From Pelagomonas calceolata (taxonomy: Eukaryota; Sar; Pelagophyceae; Pelagomonadales; Pelagomonadaceae), in assembly GCA_918797485.1 (NCBI GenBank), contig CAKKNE010000005.1, forward strand, positions 4,402,001 to 4,466,000: a stretch of 64,000 nucleotides of DNA, given 5' to 3'. Shown here in pieces: positions 54,481-63,737 of the stretch (position 1 is the stretch's first letter; each line of letters starts with the position of its first letter). The position numbers and the translations under genes were made by a program. Under the pieces are notes generated by a model that had not been told where the DNA came from, ran no database searches, and was given only the letters and a program-made list of their open reading frames with translations.

Positions 54481-55386
54481 CTAGATCGTCGGGAACCCGT
54501 CGACAACCCCTCCGCCGCCGCCGCCATCGCCACCCCCGCCGAACAAGACGTTCTGGGCGACGATCGTGACGAGCGCGAGCCCCACGCCGACGCCGAAGAG
54601 ACCGAGCCCTTCTCCAGCCTCGAGCTCGTCCTCGCGCTCCCGGAACGACTGCGGCGCGGCCGCCCGCGTCTCGATGTCCGCGACCTCGGTCTCGAGGCTC
54701 GCGAGCAGCGCCGCCGTGAGCCACCTTTCCGCGGCGTCCGCGCCGGCCGTCTCCTGGAGCTTGTTCAGCTCGAGCAGCTGGCCGCCGTCCGCTTTATTCC
54801 TCGTATTCGCGGCGGCCTTGAGGACCGGCGACAGCGCCGTCGCGACCGCCCGCGACAGCGCGGGCGAGGCGTCCGCGGATTCCACCTCGCCCTTGACGAT
54901 GGATTGCTGAAATTCCCGCTGCTGCTCGCTCTGGACGACGGCGGCGTCCCAGGCGCCCTCGTCCTGGAGCCGGTCGCGCTCTTCAATAACCTTGGTCCAT
55001 CGCGGCAGAAGTTCGCTCGGCGTGGCGTTGCGGAAGCGTCGCCGGATCTGGAGCTCGTCCGCGTCGTACAATTCGAGCGCGCGCGCCACGTCGACGAGCT
55101 TTTCCTGCGCCGCGGCGCGCGACCGCTTGCCGCTCGGTAAAACGCCGTCGCACTCGCCGGCCTGCCAGGCGGCGCGCACGTCGAGGATTTCTAGGGTACG
55201 TTTCCATTTGGCGCCGTGCGCCTGCCAGTATTCTTCCAGTTCGTCCAGTGGATCAAGAGCGCGCGTCTTGGCGCGCAGCCGCGTCGTCCCGGCCGCGTGT
55301 CGCGGCGGTCGATGGAAACCGTTTGGTCGTTGAAAGCCGTCGGCAGGCGCAGCGATGCCCACCAGAATTGAGGCGACGAGGAGCAT
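54481..55386 (-). CDS. Plastid-targeted helical protein with C-terminal membrane span
   Basis: 301 residues from the ATG at 55386. The N-terminus MLLVASILVGIAAPADGFQR has a signal peptide and the A/G-F junction typical of secondary plastids, followed by an Arg/Pro-rich transit part. Residues ~45-250 are mostly helical and charged (LDELEEYWQAHGAKWKRTLE; RRFRNATPSELLPRWTKVIE; LELNKLQETAGADAAERWL). A membrane span (GLGLFGVGVGLALVTIVAQN) and a Gly-rich end follow. No family is recognised. A thylakoid or envelope location is inferred. Confidence 0.6.
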   Translation of the reverse strand: MLLVASILVGIAAPADGFQRPNGFHRPPRHAAGTTRLRAKTRALDPLDELEEYWQAHGAKWKRTLEILDVRAAWQAGECDGVLPSGKRSRAAAQEKLVDVARALELYDADELQIRRRFRNATPSELLPRWTKVIEERDRLQDEGAWDAAVVQSEQQREFQQSIVKGEVESADASPALSRAVATALSPVLKAAANTRNKADGGQLLELNKLQETAGADAAERWLTAALLASLETEVADIETRAAAPQSFREREDELEAGEGLGLFGVGVGLALVTIVAQNVLFGGGGDGGGGGGVVDGFPTI

Positions 55387-55567
55387 TTATGCGATTGCGC
55401 TGGCAGTGAGAGCTTTTGATGCTCTCTCAATGGTAGGGTTTACGCACGTTGTGTGGCCTGCCGCTCGGGCCCAGCTTTTGTACGCCAAGAAACCGTCCAC
55501 GCGCACGTGTCTGGCCCAGAATTAGTCGCCAGCACCGCGAGCTGGCAGCGTTTGCACCGATCATCGA

Positions 55568-55593
55568 GCTAGCGCGACTTGTAACACACTAGC
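55568..55593 (-). repeat. GCTAG palindrome-ended motif, copy 12
   Basis: GCTAGCGCGACTTGTAACAC then ACTAGC; 182 bp upstream of the start at 55386. Confidence 0.75.
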
Positions 55594-55655
55594 AACAAGT
55601 CGAAACGCACGCGAAAACGCCAGTCGACGCGAGAAAGAAGATAGACAAGCTCGCC

Positions 55656-56345
55656 TTACGCCACCGCGCAATAACTACCTTCCTCCGCGTCCGGCGCGAA
55701 GACGTCCGCGGGCCGGAACCGCGCGTTCTCGCCCACTTTATGGTCGATGTTGTACTCGTCATCCAAGATCTTCTCCGCGAGACAGCGGGCGCACGTGTCC
55801 ACATTAAAACCCGTTTTGGCACTGACGTCGAACCATCCGTAAAAGCCGTGGTCCGCGCAGAAGCGGTCTAATTCTGCGGTATCTGCCGAGGCCGTCTCCA
55901 AGTCGCACTTGGCGCCCACCAACAACACGGGTGGCGCCTCGCCCGTCGGCAGGATCATCCTTTCGTCGATGTCGCGCTTCCAATCTAGTACTGTGTCGAA
56001 GGTCGTCGGTCTTGTAATATCATAAACTAACAAAGCTCCGAAGGCGTCCTGGTAGTAGACGTCGGGCACTTCGCCTCGTCGCGCGTGTTCTCCGGACGCG
56101 TCCCAGACCTGGAGTCTTGCTGTCCGGCCATCGACTTCGAACTCTTTTAACGCGAAGTCGACGCCCTTGCTCGGCTTGTAGCCCTTCTTGAAGCAATCGG
56201 ATGGTACCGATTGCTTGCCGGCCTCTCCTAGTAAACCCTGGCCTCGTACCAATCGTCTTACGTACGCCGTCTTGCCTACTGCTGGATCTCCGAGCACGAG
56301 GACTTTGAGGGGGAGGGCCACTTCGGCGGCGTCGTCGTCGTCCAT
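55656..56345 (-). CDS. Rab32/38-like small GTPase
   Basis: 229 residues from the ATG at 56345. The motifs are GDPAVGKTAYVRRLV (G1), then KGVDFALKEFEVDGRTARLQ, VWDASGEHARR (G3, Glu where Gln is usual) and VYYQDAFGALLVYDITRPTT. G4 is GAKCDLE (first residue Ala instead of Asn), followed by CADHGFYGWFDVSAKTGFNV. The WDxSGxE-type G3, the GVDFALK switch and HGF.GWF.tSAK are features of the Rab32 group, which acts on lysosome-related organelles and mitochondria. An insert lies between G1 and switch I. The end is CAVA, a CaaX-like box with a single Cys, unlike the usual Rab CC or CxC. Confidence 0.85.
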   Translation of the reverse strand: MDDDDAAEVALPLKVLVLGDPAVGKTAYVRRLVRGQGLLGEAGKQSVPSDCFKKGYKPSKGVDFALKEFEVDGRTARLQVWDASGEHARRGEVPDVYYQDAFGALLVYDITRPTTFDTVLDWKRDIDERMILPTGEAPPVLLVGAKCDLETASADTAELDRFCADHGFYGWFDVSAKTGFNVDTCARCLAEKILDDEYNIDHKVGENARFRPADVFAPDAEEGSYCAVA

Positions 56346-56896
56346 CGCTTTCACCTTTTGCTTGGCTGCCGACGCTTTGCTTTTTAGTGGCTGCCTGCCA
56401 GTGTGTGAGGGCAGAGGTTGTACGCGTCGACAGCGCTGGCTTTGCTTTGTCCACTGGTTGCTCGGCTGGAGCCGATGTCTTTGAGCGTCCTTATGGCAAT
56501 GCGCACGATCTATGTGCTCAGCCCAGCGCGCTGCCAAAGCCGAGGAAAGCACAAAGTGCCGGGTTTTTGCGAGATTTGGGTTTTCGAGCTAGAGTCTCTT
56601 TCACGCGTCTTTCCCAGTGTCGATTGGCCCAGAGGAGCCCCCGAGGCCGCTCTTGCCTTTTTTGCCTGCTAGCGGCGGTAAGACACTAGGACAGAATACA
56701 CGCCTGCAAAAAAAGTCGGCTGAACCGCCGTTGCGCTGTTCACCGACGAGCGAGGTTAAGTAACACATTTCAGAGGGTTCAGCACCGTCATTGTACCTCA
56801 ACTGCAGCGCCGCGGAGCCTACGGAGCCGTCGCTAGCGCTGTCCGAGTCGAAGTGTTCTTGGTGAGGGGACACGTAAGAAACGCAAAACGAGCACA
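56346..56896. promoter_or_regulatory. Divergent intergenic region
   Basis: 551 bp between divergent starts; GCTAG motif at 56668-56690. Confidence 0.5.
56668..56690 (-). repeat. GCTAG palindrome-ended motif, copy 13
   Basis: GCTAGCGGCGGTAAGACACT then AGG; 207 bp upstream of the phosphoglycerate mutase start. Confidence 0.78.
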
Positions 56897-58096
56897 ATGG
56901 CGGCCTACACAACGACCCAGTCCAGTCCAGGCCTCCTCGACACCCTGCGCAACACCTGGGGCTCCCGCGGCAACGCCAAGCCGGCGCTCGGCCTCGACCT
57001 CGAGCGGTCCTTTGAAGAACTCCAGACGCAGCGACCGAAGAAGGGTTTTCTGAGAAGCGTCGTGGCGAGCTTCTGCCTCGCGCCGGCCGTGCACGGCGAG
57101 CGCACTAACCCGAAACTGACCGATGGCCTCACCGACGACGAGGAAGATGCAGATTCAGAAGCGACCACCGAAGTCGCTCCTCCTCTCTCATTACGCTACA
57201 CCGGCTTAGGACAGCCCTGGAACATGAAAAGAGAGGAAGCATTCCGGGCGAGGTTAGACAAGTGCCGCCGGTCGGGCGCGGTGCTCGTGCTGCTGCGGCA
57301 TGGTGAGTCCGACTGGAACGCCAAGGACCAGTTTACGGGCTGGGCGGATGTTGGGATGACGGACGAAGGCCGGAAGCAGGCCGTCAACGCCGGGCACCGG
57401 CTGGCGGCGTCCGGTGTGCGTCGATTCGACGACTTGCACTCGTCCGCGTTGAAGCGGACGGTCGACACGCTGTCCGTCGTGTTGGAGGCGTTGTCTGGTG
57501 CCTCGTTGCCCAAGGGGCCTAGAGGTACGGTATCGAGGAGCGAGATGCCTCGGGGCACGCGCGACCAATCCACCCATTGTAGAGCGTGGCAGCTCAACGA
57601 GCGCCACTACGGCGCGCTGACGGGCGTGAATAAAAATGATGCCAGAGAGCAATACGGCGAGGCCCAGGTCAAGGCCTGGCGGCGGAGCTGGGCCTGCTCG
57701 CCGCCGCCCATGAGTGACGACCACCCGTGCTACGCGGCTTTGCAGAGCGCGTACCGCGACGCCGGCGGCGACCCGGACGAGCTGCCGCGCTCCGAGTCCC
57801 TCTCCGCTTGTGAGAAGCGAACCACAGCCTACTACGAGAACGTGATACGACCGCAGTTAGAAAGGGGGCGGAGCGTGCTGGTCGCGGCGCACAACAACGT
57901 CATCCGCACGCTCATGCATCATCTCGATCGGCGCGGCTTCGGCGAGGTCGATCAGGGATTGGTCGCGGAGCTGTCCGCGTTGGACATCCCCTACGCGACG
58001 CCGCTCGTCTACACGTTCTCGCGCGACGGTGGGCGTTTGGCGCCCTTCGCCGATAACGCCGGTCACGGCGCGATCCGCGGCACGTTCCTCACGTGA
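56897..58096 (+). CDS. Cofactor-dependent phosphoglycerate mutase (dPGM)
   Basis: 399 residues. The C-terminal ~290 are a complete dPGM: VLVLLRHGESDWNAKDQFTG with the phospho-acceptor His, WADVGMTDEGRKQAV, HSSALKRTVDT, WQLNERHYGALTGVNK (with the acid/base Glu), and VLVAAHNNVIRTLMHHL (second catalytic His). The family converts 3- and 2-phosphoglycerate in glycolysis. The N-terminal ~110 residues are extra, including an acidic stretch (TDDEEDADSEATTEV); no obvious organelle signal. A ~30-residue insert after VLEALSGASLPK differs from bacterial GpmA. The start ATG at 56897 is in an ACA-ATG-G context. Confidence 0.9.
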   Translation: MAAYTTTQSSPGLLDTLRNTWGSRGNAKPALGLDLERSFEELQTQRPKKGFLRSVVASFCLAPAVHGERTNPKLTDGLTDDEEDADSEATTEVAPPLSLRYTGLGQPWNMKREEAFRARLDKCRRSGAVLVLLRHGESDWNAKDQFTGWADVGMTDEGRKQAVNAGHRLAASGVRRFDDLHSSALKRTVDTLSVVLEALSGASLPKGPRGTVSRSEMPRGTRDQSTHCRAWQLNERHYGALTGVNKNDAREQYGEAQVKAWRRSWACSPPPMSDDHPCYAALQSAYRDAGGDPDELPRSESLSACEKRTTAYYENVIRPQLERGRSVLVAAHNNVIRTLMHHLDRRGFGEVDQGLVAELSALDIPYATPLVYTFSRDGGRLAPFADNAGHGAIRGTFLT

Positions 58097-58497
58097 TTCC
58101 CATGTCCACTACCGTTGTTGTGGTGTCCCCAAGAAGACTAAGAACCCTGTCCCCTACTTTCGCGTCGACGGCGTTTGGGGTGAAAACTAGTTTTAGGGCC
58201 GGCGATTCTGCTGATCGTCGTACTGGCCCTGGACGGCGTGTCGCTCCGAGAGGGGCGCAGTGAAGCGGACCGCGGGCTCACGGCGGCGCCGCCTTTTCGG
58301 CGCCGGCTCGACGGCGACGCGAGACAGCCCGGACGCCAGGACGTCCTCGTCGCGCCACGCGCCGTCGTTCGCGTTTACGTCATCGAAGACGAGGCGATGG
58401 ACGCAGCCGTCGCGGCGCGGCCGTCGTGTGCCCGGCGGCGCCGGAGTATCGGGGCGCGTCGCGGAGACGGCGGTCGGCGACGCCGCCTACGCGGGGA

Positions 58498-58805
58498 CCC
58501 TTGGCGATCTACGGCGCTTCGAAGAAGCCAAGTCGCTGATGCTCCAAAGTATACCCGTGGCGCGGCGTGTATTCGGCGATAATGATGAGACCACGCTCAA
58601 GATGAGGACGATTTACGCGGAGGCGCTCTACAGGGACGACGTTGCCACGCTCGACGATCTCCGCGAGGCCGTGAGGACGCTCGAGGACACGGCGCGGATC
58701 GCACGGCGCGTGCTCGGAGGCGCGCACCCGGTCACAATGGGGATTGAGAGCGAACTGCAAAAGTCTCGAGCGGCGCTCGGGGGGAGTTCTAAGGGAAGCA
58801 ACTAA
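58498..58805 (+). pseudogene. 5'-truncated TPR part of the MYND/RINGv/TPR family
   Basis: The frame encodes TLGDLRRFEEAKSLMLQSIP, then VARRVFGDNDETTLKMRTIY, then LREAVRTLEDTARIARRVLG and GAHPVTMGIESEL. This is the kinesin-light-chain-like TPR end that I associate with the pelagophyte MYND/RINGv family. No MYND or RINGv part lies upstream; the open frame before 58498 looks non-homologous. It is therefore an isolated C-terminal fragment, about 4 kb from the N-terminal fragment at 53789. Confidence 0.7.
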
Positions 58806-58807
58806 TC

Positions 58808-61800
58808 TTAGAACTGAGAGAACGTCGCCGTCGTCGCCGCCGCGTCGACGGGCGGGTGCGACTCCTTGACCTGGGGCGACATGGCCGGCGAGGACGGCGC
58901 GGAGAACTCCAGGGGCGGCGCCGCGCCCGTGAGCAGCACGGCGCCGCAGGCCGCCTCCCACTGCGAGGCGGACGGCGCCTCGTCGGGGCGCGCCGTGGCG
59001 ACCACGGTAGCGTCCGCGAGGCACCAGGCCCAGTGGGGCCCGAGCGCGGGCCCGCTCTCCCTAAATTCTATCGAAGCCCCAGACGCCGCGCAGTACCGCG
59101 GCCTTCCGTTTAATGAGCCGCGCTGGTGGTAGAGGCCTCCTAACCTCGAATCGCCGCCGGGGCCCGCCACGCAGGCCGGTTGTGGTGGCGGTGTCAAAGC
59201 GGCAACAACGTCCTCGAATCCCTTGTCCTCGTCCCAGGCGTTGCCGTGCGTCTTCAGGTCGTTCAGGTAGACGTTGATCGGTACCACGGACGCGATGGTG
59301 GGCTCGGCCCCCTTCAACGCGTTCTTCGAGAGGTCTATGGACGATAGGGAAGGACCTCTAAATAATGCAGCATCAACGTACCCGGTCAGCGCGTTGCTCG
59401 ACAAATCAAGTCGTTTGAGCTTCGGGAACCGCGACCCGTCCCCAAAATAACTTGGTAATTCACCCTCGAGCTGGCACTGTCTTAATGTAAGGGCTTGCAA
59501 GGCCGGGAAGACCCGTTCCAGGTCCTTGGGGAGCTTGCCAAACCCTCGGCACGACGAGCAGACCAGCGATTGCATACTATTCGCGAACTGGAGCAAGTCG
59601 AAGGGGCCGCGCGCGCCGCGCAAGCGCACCGCCCGCAGCCGCTTTAATGATGAAAGGTCGGGGATCGGCCCCAGGTCCTTGCCGCCCACCGATAGCTCTT
59701 CCAGACACTGTGACAATGACACTAGTGATTCAGGCGTCAAGACAACCTCCAAAAACCCGTTCAGGCCGTCGATGCGCAAAGCACGTAACCGGACGAACGG
59801 CGAACATAACGACCTTCTAAGCTCATCTCTAGCGGGAAATGGCGTCGAGGCGTCCGCTTTCAGACTTAGTGAAGTGAGCTGCCCCGTCGACACCCGCTCG
59901 GCTAAACAAAGGGGTCTCGCTTCGTCGGCCGGGCAGCGCGCCGCCGCTCGAGATGCCCAGCCCGCGGCGCTCGACACGTGATTGCTGTTGTCGGCGAAGT
60001 GGATCATGCGAGACGCCTCGTAGCACGCGTGGCCCGACGATTCCTTGAGGTCTACCATCGAAGCGAGGTTGATTTGTACTTCCGCGATGCAACCATCATT
60101 TATTTCAACATTGCAGAGCACGTCGCGATAGCCGTCTCCAGCAATGTGAGCAGGATCAAACCGATTCTTCACCCTCGATACCTTAAATCGGTGAGACTGG
60201 GCCAAGGCTCGCACGCACTTCTCGACGACGTCAAGCGAGTCGCACTGTAACGTACCCCTTATTAAATCGGTCAAGCCATCATATCTGCCGCCGTACTTCT
60301 CGTGGACCTTGGCGAAGGCCCGGCCTAGCGACTTGACCGGTGCTAGCAACACGGTGGCGCCGCTCTCGGCGCCGATGCGCTTCAATTCGGCGTCAAAATC
60401 TGGTTTATGATCAGTAGCATCCTTCAGCAACCCCAAGGCGAATCGGACGTCATAAGCATCCACGGTCTGCTGCGAGGTTCTGGAGGTAGCGAAGCCGAAG
60501 CGCAGGGCGTTTGTGGAGAGCCGTTGCCTTAACTTTTTATCTGAGGTTGAGAGTTTAGTACAGATGGACCGCAAACTCACGAGTGTTTCCACCTCAGTAT
60601 TTTTGAGGGATCTAAATAAGGCGTCGTAGCGCTTCGACGTTTCCGTCAAATCAGGTGCTATATCAGAACACGTCGCGACGAAGACCTGGTCGGCGAGGCG
60701 TCGTAGGGCGGCGTCGCGCGACGCCTTCACGACATCTCGCTGATTCTCAAGCTGTTTTTTGGTGGCGCCGTCGCAGGACCCATCCTGTAACTGCGCGTCG
60801 AGGCGCAAGACGGACAGCGATTCTAGAGCCACGGCTCTTTGCAACGCGTCGACCTCCATCAGCCTTAGGGATAGGGGCGCGGGGTATTCTTTACGTTTGT
60901 CCTCGTAGTCTAGTTGTTGTAGAGTCCAGTTCGCATCGGTGTCGCCGTCGCTATTGACCCACTCGGTTTGAGGTGGGACGAGGGCGTCGGTCGTCGACGC
61001 GCATAATACATTGCCATCTACACTAGACCAGGTCCACCGTTCATTCGCGTAGGCTAAAGTGCCTGAAGAGCCAGCATAGACGGCTCTCCCTTCGCGCGTG
61101 GCGCCCGTCGGTTCGAAGCGAGCACCGTCCGGAGCGACGAACGCGACAGGTTCATCTTCCTTTCGCGACTCCTCTACTAGTCTGAGGTAGTCCGAGGCCG
61201 ACGTCCGGAAAGCGGCCGCGCGCGACGCGTCGTCATTCGCAAGCAGCTCGGACGTGATCCTCAGTGCATCCTCGTCAGAAGCTGATGCGAGCTCCGATCT
61301 TAAAGTGCGCCCCCAGCGCTGTTCATCCGATAGTTCGGATGGCGCCAGCGTCGACGTCAACGCCTTCTCGCGCGCGTCGAGCTCCTGCTCCCTTCTCAAA
61401 TTCCGCGCCTCGACGGCCGAAGCCTTGTCCAACACGGCTCGCAGCCGAGCTCGCGTCTCGTCGATCTCGTTCTGGACCTTCTGGCGGCCGAAGCGCTCGA
61501 GCGAGTCGCCCTTTTGCTTGTACCTGCGTTGCGTCGGACCGTGTGAGTACTCTGCTCGACGGCGTGGGGCTGGGGCTGCTCTGTGGTAGTGTGGTGTCCC
61601 TGCTCGATGGCGTGGAGGTTCACAAGTACCACCAGGACGCAAACAATCGCTCTCCACGCCATCGACGCGACTCATTCTCCGCAAGGACACGGGACACGCA
61701 CCACTCGCGCCACTTCAAGTTTTCGTTCCGCAGCTTGTCGATGACGTCCGCGGCCTTCTCGTGCTGCTGCTTGTGGTAGCTTGCCGCTCCCTTGAGCTGC

Positions 61801-62987
61801 GCGTGCAACGCCATGAGTTCGAGCCGCGCGTCGTTTCTTTCCCTTTCTAGTTTCTGTCGCACCAACCGCTCGGTCGTCGCGTTCTCGGGCGCCTGGCGGT
61901 TCATGCGTCGGACCCGGTCTCTCTCGATCTGCTCCTCGCGCTTCCGGCGCTCCTCGCAAATTTCGTCGTACGCTTTCTTCACTTTATTGAATCTCGCCCG
62001 CGCGACGTCCCGCTCGGCCTTGACGTGTTCGAGGTCGCGATCTAACCTTGCGGTAGCTCGCTCGGGCACGGCGTCGTCCTCGCCGCGCGCCGTTAAGGCC
62101 TCCGCGACGGCGCCGCGAACGGCCGCCACCACCACATCGTCGTTCTGCGCCGTTCTAGCGGCCTTCTCGGCATCTTCATGCGTCCAGGCATCTCTAAATC
62201 TCGCTTCAATCGCGTCGGCGGCGGTGTGCGCTCTAGCTGCGACGCGGCGCCAGGCGTCGACCTCGCGCGACGCGTTGACTTCTGGAGCCGTTCTCGGTCT
62301 TATGGGTGACGCGGACCTTCTACGCCTTCCACGCGACGACGACGGCGAGCGCGGAGAACGAGCGCCGCCCGGTCCCAGTCTCGCTCTTCTACGAGCCCTT
62401 TTCCTCCCACTGGTATTCCTTCTCGCGTTATACTTCTCGATGACCACCACCACGCCCTCGGCGTGCAGTCTCCTCTCGCGAGCTTCCTCGGAGGCCCCCG
62501 GGCCGTGGTGCCTTCTCTGACCCGATCGCGCTGCGGCCTTCCTCGCCAACCCCAGGACTTGCTCGCCACGAGCATTGACCGCCCCGACATCCGCACCACC
62601 CCTAAGACAGGCTTCGACCGTGTCCTTGTGGGCATCATTTCTAACCAACAGATGTAACAGTGTATCTCCTTCGACGACCATGCACTGGTCTCCAAAAACG
62701 GCCCCGCCGAACCTTCTCACATCCCCACAGAGCCGCGCGATGGTGCCCGCCGTGTCCTCCGGCTTGCCGCCCCGCATCTTCTTGTCGGCCATCTGCTGCG
62801 CACACAGGTAGCGGTTGCAGTTGACCATCGACGCGCGCGCGTCCTCGTGGAACGCGTCCGCGGACAATTCTACCGTGCGCACGGCGGCGTCCTCGAAGGG
62901 CGTGCCCGTGGACCGCATCTTCCGCTTCGTCGGCGTCGGCGTGAAGGCCGTTTTTTGCTTGCCCGGTTCTACGACTAGGACGGGCAT
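58808..62987 (-). CDS. Ankyrin / coiled-coil / RelA-SpoT-like / LRR protein, two exons
   Basis: Exons 62987-61702 and 61523-58808 join in frame (1333 residues); the coiled coil continues as LKWREW|YKQKGDSLERF across the junction. Order: an ankyrin-like unit (GDTLLHLLVRNDAHKDTVEA, ~100-135), a basic coiled coil (~310-500), and a RelA/SpoT-like nucleotidyltransferase fold at ~790-920. That fold has LLAPVKSLGRAFAKVHEKYG, GLTDLIRGTLQCDSL, VKNRFDP, GDGYRDVLCNVEIN and AEVQINLAS. Leucine-rich repeats follow (~1000-1140: LKRLDLSSNALTGYV), then a Trp/Cys-rich end. RelA/SpoT folds make or break (p)ppGpp-type alarmones or modify RNA; which activity is present here is unknown. The start is the ATG at 62987; the frame opens 47 codons earlier without ATG. 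Confidence 0.82.
61524..61701 (-). mobile_element. Intron F with introner core hairpin in inverted order
   Basis: 178 bp, GTGCGTGT...CAACGCAG on the - strand. It contains TCGATGGCGTGG (61604-61615, + strand) and CCACGCCATCGA (61654-61665). These are the same two arms as in introns A and B but in opposite order, 38 bp apart. End repeats are not clear. Confidence 0.7.
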
Positions 62988-63246
62988 ACTTGTTGCTGTT
63001 TGTTGCTGCTTCGTTCGCTCTTGTTTGCGGTGGCACCGGCTGCCCCTCGGCGCCGCGCGGGATACGCTGTCGTTTGGTACCTTCCCAGTGCTTCGGCAGT
63101 GGGGACTGCGGCTTTTACGCGCCTTCACGCTCGCTTGGCGTTATGAGAGCACCCCACTAGGCGTGGCCGCCTCTCCGGGCGGCTCGCGAGTCCTGCTACC
63201 CTCTTGAAGCGGTGGCGAGGGGTGCGGCGAGAGATGCGTCGTGCTT

Positions 63247-63270
63247 GCTAGTGTCTTACAGGCCGCTAGC
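63247..63270 (+). repeat. GCTAG palindrome-ended motif, copy 14
   Basis: GCTAGTGTCTTACAGGCCG then CTAGC; this copy matches the consensus exactly. Confidence 0.85.
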
Positions 63271-63580
63271 CGGGCTCTCGATTCCACAGTTAAAATTAGC
63301 CACGTGGTGCGCGGCGCAGTGATATTTATGTTCAAATCCGGGCGTGGTCGGTGGTTCCTGACTTCACTCGCAAGCGCTCGTATCGAAGACGCAGCGAAAT
63401 CTGAGCCAGCGGCCGCGCATGAGGCATTTCCGAGGCTACTGACCTGGAATATGGCTCTCCAAGCACGCCCCGCGAAGCTCCGCCTATCGGCGCGCGCTCA
63501 TTTCGCTGCGCACAGCCCTCCTGTCGCGTTTGCGCTCTTCCTTGCTGGTTATGCTTCGTTTTCTCGCCTGGCCGCCCGCG

Positions 63581-63619
63581 GCCGACCCACACTTGGAGGG
63601 GACCCACACTTGGAGGGTG
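63581..63619 (+). repeat. 17-bp tandem duplication
   Basis: GACCCACACTTGGAGGG occurs twice in direct succession. Confidence 0.85.
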
Positions 63620-63737
63620 ACGCCGTCGAGGCGCGACGATGGTCTGGCGAGGGTCAGCTTCGAGAGTTCCAGCACGCCATCGACGCGACGTCTCGGTACC
63701 CGCGCAGACTCACATCACCTCGCTCCTCTCCATCACC

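Larger units (their letters stand above)
62988..63737. promoter_or_regulatory. Divergent intergenic region
   Basis: 750 bp. It has a GCTAG motif (63247-63270), a 17-bp tandem duplication (GACCCACACTTGGAGGG, 63581-63619) and an introner-core half-arm (CACGCCATCGACGCGACG, 63673-63690). No gene is supported. Confidence 0.5.

Noticed and set aside
58808-61690. Separate 960-residue protein starting at 61690
   Set aside because: The first ~55 codons lie in intron F; the coiled coil continues from the upstream exon.
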